Origin: Phallus indusiatus
Taxonomy: Eukaryota; Basidiomycota; Agaricomycetes; Phallales; Phallaceae
Direction of reading: 5' to 3'
Assembly (NCBI GenBank): GCA_027605045.1
Contig: JAQFWX010000027.1
Span: forward strand, 556,742 to 620,741
DNA: 64,000 bases
This document shows, piece after piece, positions 23,316 to 35,225 of the stretch. The notes beneath the pieces are model-generated. The model made no database searches. It saw only the letters and a program-made list of their open reading frames with translations, and was not told the origin of the DNA. Every line of letters starts with the position of its first letter. The stretch's first letter is position 1. The translations under genes were made by a program, and so were the position numbers.

Positions 23316-24543
23316 TTATTGAAACTGGGTGCGAGATGGTGAATTCGATATAATAAAAGGTGAATTTGAGGTTGGGATAGGAAAGCGTGCAATCTTGATT
23401 GCGTTAATTAAATTATAAAATTGGAGAGTAGAAGAGAAAAGAAAGAAGGATTCATCGTGTATGGAAAAGCATCATCAGGTCGGCCCTTTTTTTGCAGCTC
23501 TACCCTGACCGAAGTGACACATTTTAGGCGTGCTCAAGCGGCGAGTAGTTGCCGATATAGTTGGACAGCTACGTATGTATGTATGTTTGCGTATCACGAT
23601 TTTCTACGAGAGTGATTGTGTCTCGTTAGCAACGACAATCACATCATTCTGTGAAGGGAGTCTATAGGAACGAAATGGTGGTCATCCGGAGCTATATAAC
23701 AGGGAGAGAGTACAGATACGGACCATCGTCTCACCTACCACCAGCAGAGACAGCTTCTTTAGGCGAATCTTGATTTAGAGTTCCGAGAGCGTTTGTAACA
23801 CAAACTAAACTTCACCGGCAGACTTGAAGAGCTATGATTATTTCCGATGTAGTCCACACCGCCATCTCAGCGAAACGCATGTGATGACTGACGACTAGTG
23901 GCCGGCCGCTAAAAGATTTCAGATTTCAGATTTCGGGGAAAATGTACCTCTAGGAGTGTTCAATTTCATTCAGCATTATACCCAAACAAGGAGAGTGCCT
24001 CGTGTCGTAAGTATATGTAAATGACGAAAACCGGAAACAGAGACGGGTTTAGACGGGTTCGAGTGGACTCGTACAGGGTCATGGACTCATCCTGCATCGG
24101 AATCAGGCCAGGCTCGCACAAATGAAATGAAAGTGGCTTGAACAATGTACGCAGGAGGGTGGGGTTGCGATGGATTAAAGTTGCGAGCATAAAGATGACT
24201 GCATCGCTGGCAGTGCACGTGATGGTGATGGCACAGACCTATAGGATTTGGAACTTGGAGCCAAAATCCTTGTTACTTACGTAGGTTGATAGTGATCTCA
24301 CCGGCGGATAAAAGCAGAACGGATACTTAGTACTCAGTCCTCAGTCACGGTGTTCATGCATGAGCGAAGGTAGTTAAAATGACAGAGGACCTGCATTCTA
24401 CGTTACTTCTACGTTACTCCAAGTCTATGGATATACTCGTACTATTTGTATTTACATGTACATGACACTTGACAATATAAATCTGACGGGCTTCACTGAG
24501 AGGGCGTATGTAAACTAGTAACCCATGTTGAACCCATGGTCCA
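23316..24543. other. Intergenic, no gene seen
   Basis: Promoter of the serine-rich gene and 3' flank of the GST. It contains small direct repeats (ATTTCAG three times near 23915, TATG repeat near 23575) and no supported coding sequence. Confidence 0.5.
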
Positions 24544-25863
24544 CTAGTCAACCTTCTTGAAACCGAACAAAGCGGCACCAAAGGCCCTAGTCTCTTCCTT
24601 TGACAGTTTGGCTCTCCTGCAGAGGGAAAAGCCGGTCAACAATGTAATGTATCTTTGTGGCGATAAATAAACTTACGCATCAGGATCCGTGCGTTCGGGA
24701 ACCCCAATTCCCTTGTAAGTCTTAGGGCGATCCAATATTCGCCTCAGCCAGTTGTGCAGATTCGGGTATTCCTTGCCAACGTCAATTTCAACACTAAACA
24801 AGGCGGTACGGATCCTTTATGCAAGTCAATAACGCTGGGGAAAGAACGATATGCAATGGTTTGTAGGTACGTACCACGGGCTTTGGGTATTTAGAAGAAG
24901 GCAATTCCGTCAGAGAAATACAGAAATTAGAAGGGTTAAAGCTCACAAAGCTTTGATGTCAGCCAAGCTATAGTGGGGACCGACAAGCCATTCACGGCCT
25001 TTTAAGCGTTCTTCAAGGACGCTGTATAGACGTCTCGTCTCGTCCTGTGCAAGTCAGTCTGGTGCAATTTGGGCTCTTAGTTAAATCATACCTGGTAACG
25101 TTTGATAGCATAAGGAATATCCTCCGGAGCCAGACGTAAGAAATGACCACTATGAGCTACTCAGTATTGCGCTTTCCCACTTATTTATCTGAGCCTCACG
25201 CTTGGCCTTCCCTAGAAAAGAGAATCGGTTCTGATGCCATTTTCAAAGTTTTAAATTCACTTACATTGGTGCGAGTCCACCATGTGAGAAAAAGATCCAT
25301 TGAAGTTGTTCGCTGTATAGTTTAGGTTCTTTGATTGGATCATAGGAGATCTTACCCTCGGTATCATAGTGTTGCGCAATGTCTAAAGCACGAAATCAAG
25401 GTCGACTCGGACAGAGAGAAAGAGAGGCGACAAGAACTTTATTCAACAACTTACATAGAAGAATGGCGGAAGATTCCCACACAACAAAGTCCTCTTTGGA
25501 ATGATCAATCAATGCGGGAAGACGGCCTACCCAAAGAAAAGGTAAGAACGTCTTTTATAAACAGGATACGAGATATCAGCGTACCGTTTGGATTAATTTT
25601 CAGGTACCACTCGCTCTTTTGTTCTCTTTCTTTCATATTAAGCGTCTTGACATTGTCTAGTAGCAGAGAAGAATGTTATTATGTTAGCAGTTAAAATTAA
25701 GGGAAGCAATGTACATTGGAGGTCTAATTCTTCAAGAGCCACAGGAACACATGATGCTATTAGTGAAAGTACGGGTCGAAGTCAGTCAAAACAAAATGAG
25801 AAGGGGGAAACGGAACTAGCCTGCAGGTGACGGGCTTGCATAGAGAGTCAGTGGAGAGGACAT
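24544..25863 (-). CDS. Ure2p-like glutathione S-transferase (copy A)
   Basis: Conjugates or reduces substrates with glutathione; the Ure2p-like class is expanded in wood- and litter-decay fungi. The start is MSSPLTLYASPSP, followed by CVPVALEELDLQC, SEWYLKINPN and [10 protein letters not shown] (thioredoxin fold with the cis-Pro in RLPALI), then WESSAILLC. The helical domain has [24 protein letters not shown] and GPHYSLADI. It ends [14 protein letters not shown]. At least seven short introns are inferred; the first (25757-25820) has a GC donor. It is a paralogue of the gene at 33567-34903, in the opposite orientation. Confidence 0.9.
25757..25820 (-). other. GC-AG intron in GST copy A
   Basis: Donor CTGCAG|GCTAGT, acceptor AATAG|CATCATG. 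It is the first intron, in phase 1 like the first intron of the paralogous copy at 33567, whose donor is the usual GT. Confidence 0.7.
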
Positions 25864-25921
25864 GATAGTATATTGAGCTCTGGTTTGGTTTCAATAGTGC
25901 GAAGAAGGTTCGTTAAGAATC

Positions 25922-26463
25922 TCAAATAAATACATCCTGTCGATTATTTTGATACATAAACTGATTGCTCATGGGAGAATGCTTACAGAGATTACGCCAT
26001 GTGGAAATAGATTTAGCTCTGCGTCAATAAGAGCCTTCGTTAACGCCAATCATATCTGTAGGATTCAAATCTTCGAGTCATATTGAAGCGGAGTGTCCAA
26101 TAAAATTGATTGAAAAGAAGTCAAGAACCATCTTACATCAAACCATTTGGGGTGAACGGACAGATGATTCGGAGCACTTGAAGTCTTATTTTGGTGTAGC
26201 TTCACGTCATCAATAAGAGTTTTACCTACCAACAACTCATAATCTATCGCTCATCATCAACAACGGCATCAGTCTACTTACAGTGACTGGCTTGACTGCA
26301 TCAGTATCTGATGTAACCTATAAGCCGAGTTCAAGCTTGAACCCAAGATTTCATACACACCGCATTCAGCGGACCTTTCATACAACCTATGAGAGGTTAA
26401 ATTCTATATCGATCAAACTGGACCAAATTCAGTGGCGATTATCCAAGTTCTCCTAAAATTCAT
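25922..26463 (-). CDS. Candidate small multi-exon gene, function unknown
   Basis: No long ORF exists here, but the minus strand reads as a chain of small exons with good splice sites. From the ATG at 26463: MNFRRTWIIATEFG, CMKGPLNA, VTSDTDAVKPVT, LHQNKTSSAPNHLSVHPKW and ALIDAELNLFPHGVIS, ending at a TGA at 25922. Introns are 37-90 nt, GT-AG. The product is about 75-80 residues with a basic, amphipathic start that could be a mitochondrial presequence. The junction before ALIDAEL is uncertain: a longer reading (MIGV, then TKALIDAEL) would need a one-base shift near 26034. I do not recognise the family. It may be a real short protein or a decayed gene. Confidence 0.42.
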
Positions 26464-26639
26464 AACAATATTCGAACCATGCTATTTCGGATTACAAGCA
26501 CTTGTACACTAGACTATCGGAAACTATCTAAGGTCCCTTCCCTTGATTGTTTGCCAAGTCCGCACTGCTGCAAAATGCAGGCAGTTTTGATGAAATAGCA
26601 AAGATGTTAGGAGAGAGACGTTATAGTCCCCTGACGACA

Positions 26640-26814
26640 CAAACCAGTACTGTAGCAGTGAGGTCATCGTACTCAACGACTTGCAAGCAGAGGTCAGAGA
26701 GCGAGGGCGGCAAAAATTGGCTAACCAATGATGACCGCGGTGCGGTCATTTTAGTGGTTAAACTAAAAAGAACAGATACTACACTTGATCTAAGCCAAAA
26801 GGCCAGAGTGGTAA
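26640..26814 (-). ncRNA. U2 spliceosomal snRNA
   Basis: The minus strand carries the U2 5' hallmark GGCCTTTTGGCTTAGATC and then AAGTGTAGTATCTGTTCT, with the branch-site pairing element GTAGTA. Stem-loop IIa (TTTTAG...CTAAAA) and a perfect stem IIb (ATGACCGC...GCGGTCAT) follow. The Sm site AATTTTTG is at about 26711-26718. The 5' end is placed about nine bases before GGCC, near 26814. The 3' end is uncertain because stem-loops III and IV are not obvious. It base-pairs with branch sites in pre-mRNA in the U2 snRNP. Confidence 0.95.
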
Positions 26815-26840
26815 GGAAACCAAACTGTCCGGGCTGCTCT

Positions 26841-26847
26841 TTTTATA
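26841..26847 (-). promoter_or_regulatory. TATA box of the U2 snRNA gene
   Basis: TATAAAA on the minus strand lies about 27-33 bases upstream of the inferred U2 start, fitting a Pol II snRNA promoter. Confidence 0.6.
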
Positions 26848-27265
26848 TCAACGGAGAGGGTCGTGCACAGACCATCTTGATTGAGCCAAGGGCATGGTGC
26901 TGTGACACGAAAATCAAGTTTCGCTCAACTAAGCTAGTCACACTGGCTGTAAGAAAAGATGCCGCCCACGATCTCTCGACGTCAACTCCACCATTCCGCT
27001 TGTCAGGACACGAAAACGGGTTCTGTCTCCTTACACAATAATAGTACGTCTGAAGTTTTTTTTTTTTTAAAAAAATTTGTGCTATCATTTTCTTCGTTTA
27101 TTGTGATGAATTTTTTGAACAAATTTGCACGTCAGTCTGAATCAAGTTGACCCCGAAAGGGACAGCTTGAATAGATGTTAAAAATGTCGCGTTCTTCTCT
27201 GATCATTTCGAAACATTCTACTCGTCTGTTTGAACAAATAATCAACTGAACTTTTTGCTTTCAGT
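26848..27265. other. Divergent upstream region of U2 and the ELMO gene
   Basis: Contains a T9/A6 run near 27057-27075. The open frames crossing it overlap U2 and are not believed. Confidence 0.45.
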
Positions 27266-30200
27266 ATGTCATACTTACAGACCCCGTCTCCCCGTCCACC
27301 CACCTCCTCCCCAACATCCCAACAGACCCGTCGGTCTGTTCTTGTCCCAACCAACAGCGTAACAACCAAGGACGGAATCACTGTGAGCCGTGGCTTTTTT
27401 TTTTTAATCGTACGAGCGTCTGCTTAGATCTAGGTTTAGGTTAAAGCTCGTATCGAATCCTCTCTTGCAAGTAGCTCTTCGTCGTTTCATTTTGCGTCTC
27501 ATAACGGGTGATGCACCATATAGAGTGTTGTTGACGTTATTAAGCAACTATGTCTCAACCTGCAAATTCAAGAACCTTATACTTCTTTCGCATTGCGAGA
27601 CAAAGACTCGGACGATCTCGTAACCGATGAAAACCTGAAGAAAATGATTAAACAGAAAGCTCACCTTCGGTTCGTTTTGCCGTGGCGTGATTAAAGCTGG
27701 TAAACTGAGTCTGACTCTTCTCTCTTTCATAAGTCTTGTTAACGCACCTGGGATCGAAGCAATGGAGATGGTCGACAAACTACCATTGAAAGACGAAAAA
27801 GGTCGTCTTGCTGCGTTTCATTTGCAGAAATACATCCGAGTAAGTTAATTCCCTACTTTCTTTTCATTCATCTACGGGTACTACTGATCTAAATTAGGAA
27901 GCTGAGTTTGCCAGGGAGTTCCTCGCCGGTGGTGGACTACGCCAGCTCGTGCAGGTAATCATGACCAGTCACGGAAACATTTTAGCCGTCAGTTGTATAC
28001 CTCGAATAACTTTTGAACAATAAACTTGCTGACGCCAATCCTTTTTCTCGCCTGCACAGTATGCATTGACAGCGATGCAAAACCTTTTGGAGTTGGATTA
28101 TGGATGGTCAAACCTAGGAGAAGACTTTATCGCTGCCATTGTGCGAATATTAGCTTCGCAACAGCCCATCAACGTCTGTCGCCCAGCAACCGCTATTCTG
28201 AAAAAACTTGTCGAAGCAGATCCCAGGTCTGCTCCGGGACCAATGATTGCCAGCAGCTCAAGTCGAGCGCCTCCTGTTCCTCCAAGTATGATCTTATTTT
28301 CACAACCAGATCATATAATTTTAATAACCGATGTCATTCAACTCCACACCAGACAGCGTTTATTGCTACGGATTCGAATGTGTATATCGGCAGATGAGCC
28401 TCCATCGTGACCTCCTGGAGATAGTTGTCGGGCGTTTGGGAGGCGCTGATAGCACCATGGTTTTAAATTCGTGCGTTGGAGAATCAGATGGTTTTTCTGC
28501 CCACAGTTTGATTGTATTTATTAGTATGATGCTTATAAACTCCCTACTCTCACATGCCACGGATACCTCTTGGAAAGATCTCACTTCCGAACTCGAACGT
28601 CTGAATATCCGCAAGGCTGTTGTGGTATGTTAGTTTGTCGCTACATACTGGCTTTTTGTTTATCAGAATGGTTTTTTGGTCCTTCATTAGCGACTCATGT
28701 CTTCACATATTTTCGAAGATCTAACTTCCTCGATTCTTGATTTCCAAGCCAACACTGTCCGCATGACGTATCGTCGTAAAACCACCCCCGTAGACCCTCA
28801 AGGGGACCCAGAGCATGATGCAATGCTTCGTTTTATCTGGTCTTCTGCGAAATTGCCAGAGATAATTGAAAATGATGAGTTGTACAGATGGCGCCGTATA
28901 GGATTCTCATCAGAAGACGTGCACAAGGAATTTGCCGAAGTTGGAGCATTGGGTTTAGATTGCCTTGTAAGCCCGACCACTGAACAATACCACCAATCTT
29001 GTGAATTAAGGTATTCTCGCAGAAAAGTTTTGTTGCAGGTGACCCCGATTGTTTTGCAAAGGTATGGTCTACATCAAGCGTGACCATGCTCTTGATTTAA
29101 ATTTGACACGATCAATCAGGTTGTTTTGGAGCAAGTTAGTCGGCCCGCGGAACGGCGCTGTCCTGTAGCCAGAGCATCTAACGAGGTGGTTGCCTTGCTT
29201 GCCGAACACTGGTCTATATTTGCACCTGGTTGTACGTTTTCTCTTACCTAGATTTTCAAACCCGAGTGTAAGCTCTAAGCTTCTGCAGATTCCACATCCA
29301 CCGAATTTCAACCTTTGTTCTTGAACTTTGTCAAGGTCCATACACTCGCACTCAAATTTTTCTTGCGGTATGCCATAGTCTTTGCCAGTGTTACAATAAA
29401 TGTTGATCTATTCTGTCACTGTTAGAATGTGGAATGAAAGTGGTGCTGCAACAGCTGATTTCAGTCGCGTCGTCTCTCTAGTTCGCAGCCAGTAAGAAAT
29501 TTATCAAGTTTTGATAAATTTTCATTATTGACGCATTTTTTTTTCTAGGGTGAAGGTGGCGCTCAAACAGGAGAATACTCGGCAATGGCATGAAGTTGAA
29601 GCCGATTTCTTGGAAAGTGAGTATCGTGACGTTCGGGATCGTCAAATGAAAGAGTTGGACGTGGAGGATGATTTGATGAGCAAAGTTCCAGTCAGGTTTG
29701 TGGTTTCGTACCAAGAGAATAGACGATCTTGATTCGACTAACCCTCTCTCTTCTTTTACTCAGGAACTTGAGAGCTAAACTATACAAAGAATCCTTTGAA
29801 TTTGTACGCCAACAACGAATACAGTGCTTGATGCAAGGAGCATGGTTTATCAATGGCATACCTGTATCAGCCAATCCGAACACTCCCCGAGAAAATGTTA
29901 AGCGACCAACTCGATCCTGGCGGTTTATGCGAATGGTAAGCGACATGCCCATTTTTAAAATCATACAGACGCTGACCCAAATTAAAATGGCCATACAGGA
30001 CAAGAGTGCCAGGTATATACATTACGTGGATGCCCACGTAAAGTATCCTATACGGGGAGGTTTGGAAGACTTGCCCGAAAGAATTGAGGTGGCTCAAATA
30101 GCCGAGATTGGTACTGGAACATGCGCGTTGCCTCCTGGTGTTCAGCGTGAGCCGGACTTACCCGGTGGGACACAAACTGGCTCACCGCTATCGTTTTCGC

Positions 30201-30546
30201 TGTACAGTTTCCATGAGGGATCATTTGCGGACGTGGTCGCCACGGATGTTTCATATCAGGCCGATTGGACTGATGGATTGAATTTATTACGAAGGGACGG
30301 GGGTCATGTTGCGACCCAAGAAACTGCCGACTTTGTCAACGCCCTAACAGAAATTGGTCTAAAAATTAAATTGCTGAGTATGTTTACCTCCAAGATGTAC
30401 GGATGCTGGTTAATGGCTTGCCTTCTAATTTTGCAGATTTATCAGGCGAGAAAGTCGAGATACCCAGTTCGTTGGTTGCAGGACCTCCTCCACCTACTGT
30501 AGATTTTTTCTATGCCGATCCTGGATATCTATGGCAGCAAGCGTAA
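27266..30546 (+). CDS. ELMO/CED-12 domain protein
   Basis: ELMO proteins pair with DOCK-type exchange factors to activate Rac-family GTPases at the membrane. It starts MSYLQTPSPRPP, followed by ubiquitin-like/armadillo segments (VDVIKQLCLNLQIQEPY, AAFHLQKYIREAEFAREFL, YALTAMQNLLELDYGW). The ELMO core covers the middle exons (ERLNIRKAVV, DFQANTVRMTYRR, LRFIWSSAKLPE). The C-terminal PH-like region has RQQRIQCLMQGAWF and ends NLSGEKVEIPSS then FYADPGYLWQQA. About ten introns are inferred; the product is about 720 residues. The family is clear; the DOCK partner is not in the window. Confidence 0.9.
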
Positions 30547-30901
30547 ACCATTTTTGGAAAAATGTGTCTCGGCTATTGACATATCATATTTCTTGGGTTA
30601 AATCTTTTTGGTTTGCTGTTTATAATAACGTTGAGAATGTTTACATTCTATTTTTATCCGGATTCAGCAGGAATTGGATTTGGATGTAAGAAGTTGCTGT
30701 GGTCTTGTCATTATTATTTTTTCGCTTTGGTTACGGCTATTATTACTCAACATGTACACTTTCTACATTTAAAGCAAATCATATTGCGTTGTGATGAAAC
30801 ACTTAAATCACTCCTTCAATTATGGTGGTCATGACGTCATTTATCCCTAATGCTAAGCGCCGGCTCTTCTGTCTCCAACATCTACCCCCAGTGTTATAAA
30901 A

Positions 30902-32501
30902 ATGAATGAAAACGAAGGTGAGTATAATGCATTTTGGTTGTATTTCGATTCAATACCCTTGGCAGAGCGACCCACGAAGCGCATTAAGCTGGACACGGCG
31001 CAAACAGACAAGCGAGCAACTCGACGCCTCGGACGATCAAGACGGTCCATTAGTGCACCACCCGAGGCTCCTTCCAATACTCTGGACAAATATTCCACAG
31101 ATAATCGCACCCAATGCTCACCTAAGCTATCCCCGAAGCTCGATTTAAATTCGATTTACAATTACACTCACGGTGTCCCTGTAGCTGCTACAGAAGCAGA
31201 GATCATACTGTTAGATTATCTGAAAGGGATTCCAAAGGAGGCCAAAATCAAACTCGAGAAAGAGACGCAGGAGTTCTTGGCATTGAAGATTCAAGCGATC
31301 CTTGATGATACCGATTCATTATTATCAGAGAGTGAAGATGGTGTGTTCACACTCCGGAACGATGAATTTCCTAAGGGCTATTTTTCCAAGAACGCCTTTC
31401 AGGTCCGGAAGGGCTATCACATTCCACCAGTAAACGCCTCATTTAGTAAAGCCGCCTGGAAGGATGTTGCTAATTGGTTTGACATGGACCCGGAAGCTCA
31501 AGGCGTCGAGAAGCTCAATATAAAACCCTGCGACATGCCTCGATTCAGATTGCCAATCGAAATTCATAAGACAATAATTGGGAATCTCGAAAATGTTCGC
31601 AATTTCTACGGTGAATTTAACGATTCGCGTTCTGAGCTCGGCTTGGATAGATACTTCAGCCGAATTTTGGAAGTTATCTGTAATCTCTTCGGAGGCGCTT
31701 TCAAGGACAGATCCGAGGTTCTCTTCAAATCTGAGCTTAGTCGAGGGAGGGTTGAGCACAGACTCCAGGCCTGGCAGTACATTAATGTTCTGATTGGAGA
31801 GCTCAAAAAAGACCTAGTATGTGGGAAGGCGGCACTGAAGAGACAGGGACAGGTGCAACTGGAAGCAGATGGTGAGAATCAGATACATTCAGCTGCATGA
31901 AAAGCTCACAAACTTATTAACAGGTGCAGCGGATGAAAATGCAAAACAATTAGGTCCTGTCTCAGTCCCACTATTAGCGTTATTGCTGGAGAATGATAAA
32001 ATCAAACTGTTGGTCTACCATGGCCACTCCCGTCAGTTCTTTATGTCTCGAGAAAAATATGGACTTCTTTCCGTTTCAGGCCCCGAGGAGTCTGTCGTTG
32101 CCTTCAAAAAGCTCTCGGAATACACTTTCGCCATTATCTTAATCGGGTACATCAACGCTCTCACAGTTTTTGGCAAGGAGTCCCAAGAGCGAGCAAAACA
32201 AACCGGTCAGAGGGTGTCCACGGAAAAGTGGGAAAGTGCACTACTGCAGGCCAAGCTGGCATTGACGCTTGGACGGCGTGCCTCCAGAATCATGGATGGT
32301 TGCCTTAATCCGCGGGAAAGAGAACAGGTAGTAGAGGCTGATGTTCTTGCAAAAGCCGCGTGGGATCGGTTTTTGGCGGCTGTCGAATGCGCTCCCAAGG
32401 GAAGAAAACAGCATGCCAGTGATAGAAATCCCCAGGAGCATATAAGTCTGACGGATGTTATCTCCAATCCCCAGAACTGGCTGGGCTTCAGCAGAGCGTA
32501 G
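30902..32501 (+). CDS. Uncharacterised protein, basidiomycete orphan type
   Basis: Two exons (30902-31871 and 31924-32501) join in frame to 515 residues. The N-terminus is basic with a possible nuclear signal (RPTKRIKLD), which is how many agaricomycete F-box proteins begin, but no F-box follows. The rest is alpha-helical and charged, with no motif I can name. The start is uncertain: GTGAGT at codon 6 and an AG at about 30965 could form a 48-nt in-frame intron, removing 16 residues. Function unknown. Confidence 0.75.
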
Positions 32502-33566
32502 CGGCCCTGCACTGTCTATTAAACTCTGTTCAGCAAAGTACTCGGATTGAAACACAGAAATCTCATCAAGTATCACGTTCTCATTCCTGAAGGAAAAATC
32601 CGAAGGACCTTCCAAAGAATTTACAGTATACCTTGATGTGAAACAATTTTTCGAGCATTGCGGCCAGGGCCGGTTCAAGGCAAAACATACCGTTATGAAT
32701 GCAATGTCTAACTAGATGAACATAATCCACAAGTGTAGCCTGGGCGGGGAACGGTTTGGTATGAAAGAAGACAGAAGACAGAAGATGGAGTTTTAGACAC
32801 AAACCAAAATATGGCGTGTCTTGTGACGTCAGCATTAAAGCAAAGAAAGCGAAACAAGAACGTTGGCACGGTGCTGTTGCCATCTAAAGTCAGTGGAAAA
32901 AATTACGTGATTTCAGGGAATTTTTGAACGAAATTCAAGCTATTGGTCACGTCGCATTCGATGGTGGATTCAGAGGATCCAATGTTTGAACACCCGCTAG
33001 TACTCGACTAATTGGCTACTTCTCTCGCCAAACTTCGTGTTGACTTTTGGTACCTTGACATGACTTGCCTCAATGCCGTATGGACGCGCGGCCGTGTCCT
33101 TGCACTTATATTCCTGATGAATATTAGTGAGATCGGCGAGGCCAAGTTTCTTATTACTCAGCTTTGTTTTTGATCTGAACCGAGATTGGTCGCTCACCGT
33201 TATGAATAACCTCCCATGAAGATTAATATGAATTTAGATCAAATAATTACTCAGCAGGACATGCTGCCAGGTGGTTTTAAAAGTTGCAATTGGTGCAGTC
33301 TCCCGAGATACCAGTTTCATTCCGGCGGGGCTGTCCTAAAAGTTGGGTTGATGTGTCATCTAGTTCAATTGCTAGTTCTTTGTCGAAGTTCAAGAGCTCA
33401 TGCGAGTATCCAGATTACAAAGTCGTTGCTACAGGCACTTGAAGCTTGAGCGAAAGATCAAAACTCAGAATAGTATATAAAGGGAGTCGGGACTTTTCAT
33501 ACGGTCAGAGTACTATAGATTAGTATCCTTTTCCCCCACACAATACAAAAGCACAACTTTCTTCAC
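32502..33566. other. Intergenic with unconvincing small frames
   Basis: Minus-strand frames at about 32581-32883 and 32997-33194 are open but have no recognised domain. The second has no ATG of its own. Not called as genes. Confidence 0.4.
33473..33482 (+). promoter_or_regulatory. TATA box of GST copy B
   Basis: GTATATAAAG lies about 85 bp before the ATG, followed by a C/A-rich leader. Confidence 0.6.
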
Positions 33567-34903
33567 ATGTCGTCTCCCGCATTGACACTTTATTTAGTTG
33601 CATCTCCCTCAAGTGAGTCCCATACTGCTAGTTGCATCCTCTCGCGACCTCGGGCTGAATATATGCGCTTCAGCACAGTGCGTTCCCGCCGCACTAGAGG
33701 AATTGGACCTCAATTGTAGGTGCTAGTGTCTGGATCGTAGAGATTTTTTTTTTCTTGATCACTTCATAATAGATGAGTTTAAGACTCTCGCTTTCGACAA
33801 AAATGAACAGAAAAGCGAGTGGTTCTTGAAAATCAATCCTAACGGTAAGTTGAAGTCTAATCCTTTGTGGGCCCGTTTCTGAGTCCTTCCTCTGAAACAA
33901 ACACTATAGGCCGCCTCCCCGCCTTGATTGATCACTCTAAGGGAGATTTCGCTATATGGGAGTCCTCTGCCATTCTACTCTGTAATTATTGAATTTCCTT
34001 ATTGCCTCTATGGTCACGATTTCCATCATGCAACTAAAATTCTCCGTATGCAGACGTTGCACAGCACTACGATCCTGAAAACAAGATTTCGTACGATCCC
34101 ATCAAAGAGCCCAAGCTCTATAGCGAACAGCTTCAATGGCTATTTTTCGCTCATGGTGGAGTTACACCAATGTGAGTAGATTGACTTGTCATCACTCTCT
34201 CGAGTAGTTGATTCATATGGTTCTTTAGGCAAGGACAAGCGTAAGGGTTTTTCAAACAATTTAAGCTTGTCTATTAGGACAGCAGCTGACTTCATACCCT
34301 CTTAAACAGTGGCCATTTCATGCGTATGGCTCCGGAAACTATTCCTTATGCAATTAAAAGATATCAGGTAGGATTTTCAGCAGTTCTTAGTCAGGCCTTG
34401 AAGTCTTTAAATAACTCACAACAGGATGAAACTAAACGTTTGTACTCCGTGCTTGAAAAACGATTGGAAGGACGTGATTGGCTTGTGGGTTCTCACTATA
34501 GTTTGGCGGATATTAAGACTTTGTGAGTCATATACTCCATACGTACCGATTATAGAATGTTTTGAAGCTTAATATAATTATAGCCCTTGGTATGTATATA
34601 ACGCTACCGGATAGTCTTCCGGATGACCAATTATTTTATAAAGGATTCGGTACGCCAAGGGAGTTGAAATCGACTTGAACGACTATCCAAATCTCCAGAA
34701 GTGGGTCGAAAGAATAATGGCCCGTCCCAAGACTTATAAAGGAATGGGCGTTCCGGAACGCAGGAATCCCGACGAGTATGTAAAATAATCCATGATTTGT
34801 CAACTGAATATTCATTCTCCTGTCCGATAGCATGGCAAAAATGACCATAGAGCAAACTAGGGCTTTGGGAGCTGCTCTGTTTGGCTTCAAAAAAGTTGAT
34901 TGA
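33567..34903 (+). CDS. Ure2p-like glutathione S-transferase (copy B)
   Basis: Starts [15 protein letters not shown], then [30 protein letters not shown] and [52 protein letters not shown] and [12 protein letters not shown]. It ends [14 protein letters not shown] and [14 protein letters not shown]. The same exon order and phases are seen in the minus-strand copy at 24544-25863. Thioredoxin fold and helical domains are complete. As this class acts in the cytosol on xenobiotics and peroxides, a detoxification role is inferred. Confidence 0.9.
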
Positions 34904-35225
34904 TTATGCGTCAAGTCCATGCGAAATGATTTCCTTGATAATAGACCTAATGTAAAGTGTTTGAGCTTGCTTTTCAATATATATGCATATCGCCGTTTGG
35001 TACTGAGTAAAAACACCACCATTCTTATTCTGCTCATTTTGTTCATTCGTCGCCCGTAATATGTAGCGTTATGTTTATGAGGTTGTATAATAACATTCTT
35101 AATGAACCAACTAAAATCACTGTGAACAGAATAAACTATACGTTTACTACATATCTTATCTCTTTCCCCGACCTAAAAGTCTTGCATTGTAGTACATGTG
35201 ACGGATTCACTATCAAATCCCCGGG

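Noticed and set aside
26547..27041. 164-codon plus-strand ORF
   Set aside because: It runs antisense through the U2 snRNA and its promoter, and the translation has no domain character.
32581..32883. Minus-strand ORF of 100 codons
   Set aside because: No recognisable domain, no promoter-like leader and no neighbouring exon that joins well; left as intergenic.
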